Positions 1-7,430 are shown, counted from the first letter of the stretch. The stretch: DNA of 14,689 nucleotides from Lachnospiraceae bacterium UBA1766 (GCA_002314715.1 DCGY01000081.1:1-14689); one strand, 5' to 3'. Numbers and translations are program-made. Notes: generated by a model not told the origin, from the letters alone.

Positions 1-55
1 GTAGAGCAGAGGACTGAAAATCCTCGTGTCACTGGTTCGATTCCGGTTCTGGGCA
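1..55 (+). tRNA. tRNA-Phe(GAA), 5' end cut off by window edge
   Basis: The anticodon arm has stem GAGGA/TCCTC around loop CTGAAAA, which places anticodon GAA (Phe). The T arm (31-47) is ACTGG-TTCGATT-CCGGT, and the 3' acceptor strand TCTGGGC (48-54) is followed by discriminator A55. The 5' acceptor strand and most of the D arm lie outside the window. CCA is not encoded: the bases after A55 are TTCTT, so CCA would be added after transcription. An intrinsic terminator follows directly, so this is the last gene of its transcript. Confidence 0.93.
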
Positions 56-65
56 TTCTTTTTTT

Positions 66-108
66 GCCATCAATAGAGGTTCTTCCTTCTATTGGTGCTT
101 TTTTTTTG
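66..108 (+). terminator. Rho-independent terminator after tRNA-Phe
   Basis: CATCAATAGA (68-77) pairs with TCTATTGGTG (88-97), a 10-bp stem with one G-T pair and a 10-nt loop, followed by C and a run of nine T residues. It ends the tRNA transcript. The gap that follows (109-193) is AT-rich and contains several -10-like hexamers, but none has a well-placed -35 partner, so no promoter for the next gene is assigned. Confidence 0.85.
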
Positions 109-193
109 CACATTTTTATGATATTATAAAATAGAATAGGTGTCGTGTGACCATCTATATTATTGAGAACAAAAGAACTTGTTAGGAGATGCT

Positions 194-742
194 ATGGCAA
201 ACGCAACTGTTTCATCCAAAAGTGAAAAAAGAAGTGCTCGATGGAAAAAGAACTATAGCCATCAACGAGACCTTTATAAGCAGATTCAGCAGGAAGGATC
301 CGACATCTTGGGATCTTATAATTTCCGTAGCACCAAAAGACATATCCAGCACGGAAATGTTACCGTAAATCATCATTGCATGAATGTAGCGAAATATTCT
401 TTGGCATTTAGTGACAAGTTACATATTCGTTGCAACCGAAGGGAAATGATTCGTGGCGCGTTACTGCATGATTATTTCTTATATGATTGGCATGACAAGG
501 ATCATGTGCAACCCTACAAGCTGCATGGCTTCCATCATCCCGGTATTGCGTTGGACAATGCAAAGCAGGAATATGAGCTTACGGAAAAAGAGCAGGAAAT
601 CATCAAGAAACATATGTGGCCCCTTACCGTGGTTCCTCCTACATGCAGAGAGGCATGGATTGTATCCTGTGCGGATAAATGGTGCTCATTACTGGAAACC
701 TTTCATGTTCATAAGGGACATGGGGCAACCGATCAATTTTAA
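194..742 (+). CDS. HD-domain protein (putative metal-dependent phosphohydrolase)
   Basis: This 182-residue protein has the signature residues of the HD superfamily: His61 within NHHCMNVA, the His92-Asp93 pair in LLHDYFLYDW, further histidines at 111, 114, 115 and 140, and a late Asp161 in SCADKW. Members are metal-dependent phosphohydrolases acting on nucleotides or related phosphoesters; the substrate cannot be read from the sequence. The ATG at 194 is chosen because AGGAG (184-188) lies 5 nt upstream. A TTG at 179 would add five residues but has no ribosome binding site. The N-terminal 30 residues are basic and Ser-rich. There is no signal peptide or membrane segment. It is the first gene of the group, and its stop lies 14 nt before the next start, so it is probably co-transcribed with the PLP enzyme. 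Confidence 0.8.
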   Translation: MANATVSSKSEKRSARWKKNYSHQRDLYKQIQQEGSDILGSYNFRSTKRHIQHGNVTVNHHCMNVAKYSLAFSDKLHIRCNRREMIRGALLHDYFLYDWHDKDHVQPYKLHGFHHPGIALDNAKQEYELTEKEQEIIKKHMWPLTVVPPTCREAWIVSCADKWCSLLETFHVHKGHGATDQF

Positions 743-756
743 TCAGAAGGTATCCC

Positions 757-2208
757 GTGGCGAAACTATATAATCAATTAACTGAATATAGTAAAAGTGA
801 TATGTATCCCCTGCATATGCCGGGACATAAGCGTCGCCTTATGGGAGAGATGCCGAAGGAATTTTATCAGGCAGATATTACAGAGATAAACGGATTTGAT
901 AATCTGCATGAGCCGGAAGAGATTTTCGTGGAACTTCAGGAGAAGGTTGCGAAGCTTTGCGGAGCAAAAAAAAGCTATTTCCTGGTGAACGGAAGCACCT
1001 GCGGGGTTTTAGCGGCAATCAGTGCCTGCCTACCGAAAGGCGGTCATTTGCTGATGGCCAGAAATGCCCACAAATCAGCCTATCATGCAGCATATTTGAG
1101 GGAGTTAAAAGTAACATATCTTTGGCCCGAATTTATTCCGGAATATCCCATATATGAAGCAATTACGCCAATGCAGGTAGAGAAAGCCTTGGAAAAGGAT
1201 TCCACTATCCAAGCTGTTTTTTTGGTTTCGCCTACCTATGAGGGTAGGATTGCGGATATCAGGGCCATTGCAGACTGCGTTCACAAGCATGACCGATTGT
1301 TGATTGTCGATGAGGCTCATGGGGCTCATTTGGGTTTTGACCGTCGATTTGCGCAAAACAGCGTTGTACAGGGGGCGGATATCGTTATACAAAGCACCCA
1401 TAAAACCTTGCCGGCTCCTACACAAACAGCCATTTTGCATGTGAACGGTGACAGAGTTCCTATCGATTTATTGGAGCGTTTCCTGCATATCTATCAGACC
1501 AGCAGTCCTTCGTATTTGCTTTTAAGCGGAATTGAGAATGCTTATGACCTGGTGGAAAAAGAAGGCGCTCAATTATTTGAACGGTTTTATCAAAATTGGA
1601 TAGAATTGCTTCATCAATTGGAGGCCTGTCGTGTACTCCGCTTTTTACCGAGGAAAGATGACCGAAATCATGACATCGGAAAGCTGATAATGGACACCGG
1701 TAAAACAATGCGTTCCGGACAATGGTTGTTTGAACTGCTTTTGGAGAAGTATCATTTGCAATTGGAGATGGCGGCGGGAAGCTATTGCCTGGCCATGTTT
1801 ACCATAGGAGATACCGAGGAAGGGTATGAGCGACTGGCCAAGGCGCTCCTGGAAATTGACGAAATGCTTCTGGCGGAGCAGAAAACCGGTATCCGGGCGA
1901 ATTTGAGCGCATCTTTGGATGCAGAGTTTCAAAATACACCGAGAGACAGGGAAGATGACGAAAATGCACTCTTTAAGGCCTGGGATTGTCCCAAGGTGGA
2001 GATTCCCTTGGAAAAAGCAGAGGGCCGGGTAGCAGGAGAGTTTATCAATTTATATCCTCCGGGATTTCCGATATTGGTGCCCGGTGAGCAAATATCTGCG
2101 ACAGATTTGGAACAGCTTCAAAAAAATCTGGCGGATGGCTTGCATGTACAGGGTATCGTGAAGAAACAGGCCAACTACTTTGTAAAAGTGGTTTCCGAGA
2201 AAATTTAG
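757..2208 (+). CDS. Orn/Lys/Arg decarboxylase-family PLP enzyme (YaaO-like)
   Basis: This 483-residue fold-type I PLP enzyme is of the Orn/Lys/Arg decarboxylase type. It shows the family N-terminus MPGHKRR (21-27), the cofactor-phosphate region VNGSTCGV (77-84), the DEAHGAHLG stretch (185-193) with the Asp that contacts the PLP nitrogen, and STHKTLPAPTQTA (213-225) with Lys216 as the expected Schiff-base lysine. The C-terminal domain carries the conserved YPPGFPILVPGE (431-442). Length matches Bacillus YaaO/SpeA-type enzymes (about 480 residues), which lack the receiver-like wing domain of large enterobacterial decarboxylases. Start is GTG at 757 with AGAAGG at 745-750. YaaO also lies just upstream of the tmk-yaaR-holB block in Bacillus, so the position supports the assignment. 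Whether it decarboxylates Lys, Arg or Orn is not visible. Confidence 0.9.
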   Translation: MAKLYNQLTEYSKSDMYPLHMPGHKRRLMGEMPKEFYQADITEINGFDNLHEPEEIFVELQEKVAKLCGAKKSYFLVNGSTCGVLAAISACLPKGGHLLMARNAHKSAYHAAYLRELKVTYLWPEFIPEYPIYEAITPMQVEKALEKDSTIQAVFLVSPTYEGRIADIRAIADCVHKHDRLLIVDEAHGAHLGFDRRFAQNSVVQGADIVIQSTHKTLPAPTQTAILHVNGDRVPIDLLERFLHIYQTSSPSYLLLSGIENAYDLVEKEGAQLFERFYQNWIELLHQLEACRVLRFLPRKDDRNHDIGKLIMDTGKTMRSGQWLFELLLEKYHLQLEMAAGSYCLAMFTIGDTEEGYERLAKALLEIDEMLLAEQKTGIRANLSASLDAEFQNTPRDREDDENALFKAWDCPKVEIPLEKAEGRVAGEFINLYPPGFPILVPGEQISATDLEQLQKNLADGLHVQGIVKKQANYFVKVVSEKI

Positions 2209-2259
2209 AAGATTATTTGAATAGATTACCATTCAGACCTTTGAAAGGCATTTAGAACC

Positions 2260-2847
2260 ATGAGTAAGATTTTTTGTTTGATGGGAAAGAGTTCCACCGG
2301 AAAAGATACGATTTACAAAAGAATAAAGGAAGATTCTTCTTTGGAACTTCAGACCATCGTTCCTTATACTACCAGACCGATTCGGGAAGGGGAAAAAAAC
2401 GGTGTAGAGTATTTCTTTACGGATGAAGCCGGATTTCAGAGATTATCCACAGAGGGAAAAGTTATCGAAGCCCGTTCTTACGAAACCTTTCACGGTGTGT
2501 GGAGATATTTTACGGTGGACGACGGACAAATCAATCCGTCCCAAAAAGATTATATTCTGATCGGAACCTTGGAAGTTTACACAAAGATGGTGGAGACCTT
2601 CGGACAGCAGGTTATGGTACCGATTCTGATTGAACTGGATGACGGAGAGCGTTTAACCAGAGCACTGAATCGGGAAAAGAGTCAGGACCATCCAAAGTAT
2701 GAAGAAATGTGTCGCAGATTTTTGGCCGACAGCGTGGATTTTTCGGAAGAGAAACTGGAGAAAGCCGGGATTTGCAAGCGCTTTAACAATGATGAATTAT
2801 CCAAATGTATTGAGGAAATTTGCAGCTATATACAAAGTATGAAGTAG
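2260..2847 (+). CDS. Guanylate kinase-like P-loop NMP kinase, divergent
   Basis: This 195-residue protein has a P-loop GKSSTGKD (9-16) and the guanylate-kinase motif TTRPIREGEKNGVEYFF (37-53), close to the canonical TTRxPRxGExxGxxYFF that binds the GMP base and phosphate. It therefore belongs to the guanylate kinase fold (ATP + NMP to ADP + NDP). Two canonical features are altered: the YGT segment reads FHGVWRYFTVDDGQI, and the DIDxQGA stretch is replaced by LIGTLEVYTKM. I recall the HGVW..FTVDDGQI form as conserved in a Lachnospiraceae family annotated guanylate kinase, so this is probably a family trait rather than decay. The gene occupies the slot used by thymidylate kinase (tmk) in Bacillus. 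It may be a paralogue of the housekeeping gmk. SD AAAGG (2244-2248) lies 11 nt from the ATG. Confidence 0.82.
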   Translation: MSKIFCLMGKSSTGKDTIYKRIKEDSSLELQTIVPYTTRPIREGEKNGVEYFFTDEAGFQRLSTEGKVIEARSYETFHGVWRYFTVDDGQINPSQKDYILIGTLEVYTKMVETFGQQVMVPILIELDDGERLTRALNREKSQDHPKYEEMCRRFLADSVDFSEEKLEKAGICKRFNNDELSKCIEEICSYIQSMK

Positions 2848-2942
2848 CCGCGTTCAGGAGCAAGAAGCGAAGTGGATTGCGAATGTTCGCTCTACCCTAA
2901 AATAGAAAATCGCCCCCCAAGGGCCGTTTGTGAGAGAAAATT

Positions 2943-3383
2943 ATGGATATTAAGGTGAATCAGATCAACCAACCACTTCCGGTGGAGGGCACCAAGCCCG
3001 TCCAGGAGGGAGACGGTACCTTTAAGTTCACATTGGTCAGTCACATTGAAGAGACCGAGCTTCAGGCCAGGCTGAATACCCTTATGGAGGAAATTACCAT
3101 GCAGGGAAATAAGCTGGCCAAAAAGCGGGATGTAAAGGATATGCGCCATTACAGGGGGCTCATCAAGGACTTTTTAAATGAGGTTGTAACCAGATCCCAT
3201 GCCTTTTCGCGGGAAAATTTTCTGGACAGAAGAGGCCGTCATCGTGTCTACGGTATCATACGGCTGGTGGACGAAAATCTGGACCAGCTGGCCCAGGAAT
3301 TGATGAAGGACGAGCAGGACCATTTGATGATACTCAATAAAATCGGGGAAATCCGTGGATTGCTTTTGGATATACTGACTTAA
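2943..3383 (+). CDS. yaaR: YaaR family protein (DUF327)
   Basis: This 146-residue soluble protein is the same length as Bacillus YaaR. It has a variable 25-residue N-terminus followed by a predicted all-helical, strongly charged domain. The stretch RHYRGLIKDFLNEVVTRS and the later RRGRHRVYGIIRLVDENLDQL, quoted here only as landmarks around residues 61-119, are typical of the DUF327 family. Its biochemical role is unknown. The family assignment rests on these patterns and on position, immediately before holB as in Bacillus. The start ATG has only a modest purine tract (GAGAG, about 2932-2936). The 95-nt gap before it contains a short palindrome (2879-2890) but no convincing promoter. Confidence 0.88.
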   Translation: MDIKVNQINQPLPVEGTKPVQEGDGTFKFTLVSHIEETELQARLNTLMEEITMQGNKLAKKRDVKDMRHYRGLIKDFLNEVVTRSHAFSRENFLDRRGRHRVYGIIRLVDENLDQLAQELMKDEQDHLMILNKIGEIRGLLLDILT

Positions 3384-3418
3384 ACGAAAAGAGAAAGAAC
3401 AGAAAACAGGAGAGAAAT

Positions 3419-4411
3419 ATGGCTGGTTTTCAGGATATTATCGGACAGGAACAATTAAAGGAACACTTGCAGAAGGCTTTGGAGACAAAGAAAATTTCCC
3501 ATGCCTACATCATCAACGGAGAAAAATCTTCCGGAAAGGAATTCATCGCCAAAATTTTCGCCATGACTTTGCAGTGCGAAAAGGGTGGAACAGACCCTTG
3601 CCGGGAGTGCCATTCCTGCAAGCAGGCGCTTTCCGACAATCAGCCGGATATTATCAAGGTTACACACGAGAAACCCAATGCAATCAGTGTAGATGATGTG
3701 CGTGCCCAGATTAATGCAGACGTGGTAATCAAACCATATAACAGCCCCTACAAGGTATATATTATGAATGAGGCAGAGAAGATGACTCCTCAGGCCCAGA
3801 ATGCTTTGTTGAAAACCCTGGAAGAGCCGCCGGCCTATGCGGTTATTCTTCTTTTGACCTCCAATATCAATACCTTATTGCCTACCATCCTTAGTCGTTG
3901 TGTGGTTTTGAATATGAAGCCGGTGGCCGATGATTTGGTGCGCAAGTATTTGATGGAGCAGGTGCATGTTACCGATTACAAGGCGGAGGTTTGTGTGGCT
4001 TTTGCCAGAGGAAACATCGGAAAAGCCAAGGATCTGGCTTCCAGCGAGGAATTTGAAACCGTAAAGGGTGAAGCCTTGTCCTTATTGAAATATATTCAGG
4101 AGATGGAGCTGTATGAAATGATAGCAGCCATCAAGAAGATTACCAAGTACAAGCTGGATATAAACGATTACCTGGATATTATGGCAGTTTGGTATCGGGA
4201 TGTTTTGCTGTTTAAGGCTACCAACGATGCCAATCACCTGGTTTTTCGGGAGGAGATTCAGTCCCTAAGAAAGGTAGCACAGAGAAGTAGTTACGAAGGG
4301 ATTTCTTCGGTTATCGATGCTCTGGAAAAGGCAAAAAAACGCTTGGATGCCAACGTAAATTTTGATTTGACCATGGAGCTTTTGTTTGTGGAAATGCGGG
4401 AGAATGGTTAG
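3419..4411 (+). CDS. holB: DNA polymerase III subunit delta'
   Basis: This 330-residue AAA+ clamp-loader subunit opens and loads the beta sliding clamp together with tau/gamma and delta subunits at the replication fork. It begins with the family pattern FQDIIGQEQ, then a P-loop GEKSSGKE (34-41), a zinc-binding set C53, C61, C64, C67, a Walker-B-like region YIMNEAEKMT (114-123), sensor-1 LLTSN (145-149), and the SRC arginine-finger motif (159-161). The retained P-loop (unlike E. coli delta') is usual in Firmicutes. The C-terminal part (about 210-330) fits the collar domain. SD AGGAG is about 5-9 nt upstream of ATG 3419. It follows yaaR by 35 nt and is most likely in the same operon. Confidence 0.95.
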   Translation: MAGFQDIIGQEQLKEHLQKALETKKISHAYIINGEKSSGKEFIAKIFAMTLQCEKGGTDPCRECHSCKQALSDNQPDIIKVTHEKPNAISVDDVRAQINADVVIKPYNSPYKVYIMNEAEKMTPQAQNALLKTLEEPPAYAVILLLTSNINTLLPTILSRCVVLNMKPVADDLVRKYLMEQVHVTDYKAEVCVAFARGNIGKAKDLASSEEFETVKGEALSLLKYIQEMELYEMIAAIKKITKYKLDINDYLDIMAVWYRDVLLFKATNDANHLVFREEIQSLRKVAQRSSYEGISSVIDALEKAKKRLDANVNFDLTMELLFVEMRENG

Positions 4412-4507
4412 ATCAAACAAGGAAATAGTGGTCATTTTCGCGATTGTATGATAAAATAAAGAAATTATGGCAAAGAAGTAAAAGCCAAAAATATGTGAGG
4501 TGTATAG

Positions 4508-5812
4508 ATGATTAAAGTAATTGGAGTAAGATTTCGTACCGCAGGAAAGATTTATTTTTTTGATCCCCTGCAGTTTCAGATAAAGCGAGGCGATCATGTC
4601 ATCGTGGAGACCGCTCGCGGAATTGAGTTCGGTACCGTGGTATCCGACATTTATGATGTGGAAGATGATAAGGTGGTACAGCCGCTAAAGCCGGTATTGC
4701 GTATTGCAAGCCAGAGAGACGTGGACCAGGAGGCCTCCAATAAGGAAAAGGAAAAGGAAGCCTTCCGCATTTGCCTTGAGAAAATTCAGAAGCATAACCT
4801 GGATATGAAGCTGATTGATGCGGAGTATACCTTTGACAACAATAAGGTGCTGTTCTACTTTACCGCAGACGGAAGAATCGATTTCCGTGAACTGGTAAAG
4901 GATTTGGCCAGCGTATTCAAGACCAGAATCGAACTTCGTCAAATTGGTGTGAGAGATGAGACCAAGATTCGCGGAGGCATTGGTATTTGCGGAAGACCTT
5001 TGTGCTGTCATAGCTATTTGTCCGATTTTGTTCCCGTTTCCATCAAGATGGCAAAGGAACAAAATCTGTCCCTCAATCCCACCAAGATTTCCGGTGTGTG
5101 CGGCAGATTAATGTGCTGTTTGAAGAATGAGGAAGATACCTATGAAGAACTGAACCGCAGACTTCCCGGTATCGGAGATTTCGTAAGTACTGCTGACGGA
5201 CTTCGCGGTGAGGTATCCAGTGTTAATGTGCTTCGCCAGCTGGTGAAGGTTGTTGTGGATGTAGATGATGAAAAGGAAATTCGCGAGTACAAGGTAGAAG
5301 ATTTGCAGTTTAAGAAGCGTCATGGCCGCAAGGAAAAAATGGACTTGACCAATGAAGAAATGAAGGAACTGGAGCTTTTGGAAAAGGAAGAGCGACAGGA
5401 ATCGGAAGGCGGGGAAACACAAAAGAAGCCTTACGATAAGCAAAATCGCAATCGCGAGAACCGTCGTGACAATAATCGTGAGAACAACCACGAGAACAAC
5501 CGCGAGAACAACCGCGAGAATAATCGTGACAATAACCGTGAGAACAACCGCGAGAATAATCGTGACAATAATCGCGACAATAATCGCGAGAATAATCGTG
5601 AAAACAATCGTGACAATAATCGCGACAATAACCGCGACAACAACCGTGACAACAACCGCGAGAATAATCGCGAGAATAACCGCGAGAACAATCATGAGAA
5701 TAATCGCGATCATCACCGAAAGAATCGTTACAATAAAGACAGACATCATGACAGAAATAAGGAAAATCAGGATGGAAAACAGGGAAACAGAGAGCATTCA
5801 ACTGAAGGATAA
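4508..5812 (+). CDS. ricT: RicT/YaaT (PSP1-domain) protein with a long Asn/Arg repeat tail
   Basis: The protein has 434 residues. Residues 1-270 form the PSP1-type domain of RicT (YaaT), which in Bacillus joins RicA (YmcA) and RicF (YlbF) in an Fe-S-carrying complex that guides RNase Y maturation of mRNAs and affects sporulation and biofilm phosphorelay. The cluster ligands are visible in ICGRPLCCHS and GVCGRLMCCL: C161, C166, C167, C198, C203, C204. A charged linker (about 271-319) leads into 20 perfect-length tetrapeptide units [R/H][E/D]NN (320-399), then a basic His/Arg/Asn tail. Bacillus RicT is about 275 residues, so the roughly 160-residue tail is an addition. The tail should be disordered and hydrophilic and resembles RNA-binding low-complexity tails, but that role is inference. 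SD GAGG at 4497-4500 suits ATG 4508. The last 41 nt overlap trmN6 in another frame. Confidence 0.92.
   Translation: MIKVIGVRFRTAGKIYFFDPLQFQIKRGDHVIVETARGIEFGTVVSDIYDVEDDKVVQPLKPVLRIASQRDVDQEASNKEKEKEAFRICLEKIQKHNLDMKLIDAEYTFDNNKVLFYFTADGRIDFRELVKDLASVFKTRIELRQIGVRDETKIRGGIGICGRPLCCHSYLSDFVPVSIKMAKEQNLSLNPTKISGVCGRLMCCLKNEEDTYEELNRRLPGIGDFVSTADGLRGEVSSVNVLRQLVKVVVDVDDEKEIREYKVEDLQFKKRHGRKEKMDLTNEEMKELELLEKEERQESEGGETQKKPYDKQNRNRENRRDNNRENNHENNRENNRENNRDNNRENNRENNRDNNRDNNRENNRENNRDNNRDNNRDNNRDNNRENNRENNRENNHENNRDHHRKNRYNKDRHHDRNKENQDGKQGNREHSTEG
5465..5704 (+). repeat. Tandem 12-bp repeat, 20 units, inside ricT
   Basis: Twenty consecutive 12-nt units of consensus CGY GAS AAY AAY run in the ricT reading frame and encode [R/H][E/D]NN. 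Variation between units is almost entirely third-position C/T in Asn and Arg, G/C (once A) in the Glu/Asp codon, and two G-to-A changes turning Arg into His (units 3 and 20). No spacers separate the units. Because the unit is a multiple of three, gain or loss of copies would alter tail length without a frameshift. All tail coordinates are read directly from the sequence. Confidence 0.97.
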
Positions 5813-6527
5813 GGAGCGTTTGGATGATTTACAGAGAAACGGTCTGAGAATCATTCAGAATCCCGAAAAATTCTGCTTTGGAATGGATGCGGTACTGCTT
5901 TCCGGATTTGTACATGCCAAGAAGGGTGATGTATTATTGGATATGGGTACGGGAACCGGTATTATTCCGCTTCTTCTGTCGGCCAAAACCCAGTGCGACC
6001 ATTTGACAGGGTTGGAGATTCAGGAAGAAAGCGCGGATATGGCCAAAAGAAGCGTCTGCTTAAACCGGTTGGAGGATCGTATTACCATACAACAAGGGGA
6101 TATTAAGGAAGCAGGCAAACTTTTTGCGTCTGCTTCCTTTGACATTGTTACCTGTAATCCGCCTTATATGATCGGTCAGCATGGTCTGACCAATCCGGAG
6201 GAACCCAAGGCAATCGCAAGACATGAAATACTGTGTACCTTGGAGGATGTTATTTCCAATGCGGCCAAGCTGTTAAAGCCCGGAGGACATTTCTTCCTGG
6301 TGCATCGTCCTTTTCGACTGGCAGAAATTATGACAACTATGTCACAATATAAATTGGAACCCAAGAGAATGCAGTTGGTTTACCCGTTTGTGGATAAGGA
6401 GCCCAATATGGTGCTCTTGGAAGCGGTCCGCGGCGGAAAACCCCGTATGACGGTAGAAAAGCCTCTAATCGTGTACGAAAAGCCGGGAGTATATATGCCG
6501 GAGATATACGATGTTTACGGATATTAG
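5772..6527 (+). CDS. trmN6: tRNA1(Val) (adenine37-N6)-methyltransferase (TrmN6/YabB-like)
   Basis: This 251-residue class I SAM-dependent methyltransferase would methylate N6 of an adenine, by family the A37 position of tRNA-Val. It opens with the family landmark ERLDDLQRNGLRIIQ (15-29), followed by SAM-binding motif I LDMGTGTGIIPLLL (56-69), an acidic residue in GLEIQ (80-84) for the ribose hydroxyls, and catalytic NPPY (129-132). A late LKPGGHFFLVHRP strand-helix follows. The start is placed at ATG 5772, with AAGG at 5759-5762, so the gene overlaps the ricT end by 41 nt and is probably translationally coupled. The frame stays open back to 5466 through the ricT repeat, so automatic callers may add a false 102-residue Thr/Ile/Arg-rich N-terminus. 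A TTG at 5820 is possible but loses family residues. Confidence 0.88.
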   Translation: MENRETESIQLKDKERLDDLQRNGLRIIQNPEKFCFGMDAVLLSGFVHAKKGDVLLDMGTGTGIIPLLLSAKTQCDHLTGLEIQEESADMAKRSVCLNRLEDRITIQQGDIKEAGKLFASASFDIVTCNPPYMIGQHGLTNPEEPKAIARHEILCTLEDVISNAAKLLKPGGHFFLVHRPFRLAEIMTTMSQYKLEPKRMQLVYPFVDKEPNMVLLEAVRGGKPRMTVEKPLIVYEKPGVYMPEIYDVYGY

Positions 6528-6583
6528 AAGCTTAGGAGCGAAGGGATTCGTTTCAAATTCGAGTTTAAAGTGAGTGTAAGAAC

Positions 6584-7429
6584 ATGGCAGGAACCTTGTA
6601 TTTGTGTGCCACTCCCATTGGAAATCTGGGGGATATGACACCCAGAGTCGTAGAGACCTTGAATCAGGTGGATGTGATTGCGGCGGAGGATACCAGAAAC
6701 AGTATCAAGCTGTTAAATCATTTTGAGATTCATACGCCTATGACCAGCTATCATGAATATAATAAAGTAGAAAAGGCAAAGCAACTGGTGGAACAGATGC
6801 TGGCGGGACAAGATATCGCCCTGATTACCGACGCGGGTACGCCGGCGATTTCCGATCCCGGAGAGGTACTGGTGGCCATGTGTCTTGAGAGCGGAGTGCA
6901 TGTGACTTCTCTTCCCGGACCGGCAGCCTGTATTACGGCGCTTACCCTTTCCGGCTTAAGTACCAGACGCTTTTGTTTTGAAGGCTTCTTACCTTCCGAG
7001 AAAAAGGAAAAGCAAAGAATTCTGACGGAGCTTCAAAAAGAGACCAGAACCATGATTTTATATGAAGCGCCCCATCATTTGATACGAACCTTGGAGGAAT
7101 TGCATGAGGTCTTGGGCGAGCGCAGAATTACCTTATGTCGTGAATTGACCAAGCGTTTCGAAACCGTTTTCCCAACCACGCTGGAAAATGCGCTGGAGTT
7201 TTATAAAACCGAGGAGCCCCGCGGGGAATACGTTCTGGTTTTGGAGGGAAAGAGCTTCGAGGAAAAACGTCAGGAAGAGATTTCTTCCTGGGAGAATATG
7301 AGTATTGAAGAGCATATGGCGGTGTATGAGAATCAAGGCATTGACCATAAGGAAGCCATGAAAAAGGTAGCAAAGGACCGAGGCGTTGGGAAACGGGAGA
7401 TTTACAGCTATCTGCATGGAGGAGAATAA
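6584..7429 (+). CDS. rsmI: 16S rRNA (cytidine1402-2'-O)-methyltransferase
   Basis: This 281-residue protein methylates the 2'-OH of C1402 in the decoding centre of 16S rRNA using SAM. It has the tetrapyrrole-methylase fold: N-terminal LYLCATPIGNLGDMTPR (5-21), the signature AAEDTRNS (33-40), GTPAISDPG (85-93), SLPGPAA and the FEGFLP stretch (about 132-137), and a late RGEYVLVLEG. Length agrees with the family (about 280-290). The C-terminal region about 235-281 is a small helical extension seen in Gram-positive RsmI. The SD is weak: only GTGAG-type purines lie upstream of ATG 6584. It follows trmN6 by 56 nt and is followed after one base by the DUF6472-like gene. Confidence 0.95.
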   Translation: MAGTLYLCATPIGNLGDMTPRVVETLNQVDVIAAEDTRNSIKLLNHFEIHTPMTSYHEYNKVEKAKQLVEQMLAGQDIALITDAGTPAISDPGEVLVAMCLESGVHVTSLPGPAACITALTLSGLSTRRFCFEGFLPSEKKEKQRILTELQKETRTMILYEAPHHLIRTLEELHEVLGERRITLCRELTKRFETVFPTTLENALEFYKTEEPRGEYVLVLEGKSFEEKRQEEISSWENMSIEEHMAVYENQGIDHKEAMKKVAKDRGVGKREIYSYLHGGE

Positions 7430-7430
7430 A

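Noticed and set aside
109..193. Promoter for the HD gene (TTGCAC at 106, TATAAA at 125, TATATT at 156)
   Set aside because: Spacing between the hexamers is wrong (13 nt or about 45 nt), so none can be assigned with confidence.
453..773. Plus-strand frame overlapping the HD gene
   Set aside because: It lies within the HD gene in another frame, has no SD, and its product resembles no family.
5465..5704. CRISPR-like look of the regular repeats
   Set aside because: Units are 12 bp, contiguous and without spacers, lie inside a coding frame, and no cas gene is nearby.
5108..5801. Long minus-strand reading frames across the ricT tail, one strongly hydrophobic, one Cys/Tyr/Ser-rich
   Set aside because: They are mirror translations of the 12-bp repeat, lack ribosome binding sites, and oppose a well-supported gene.
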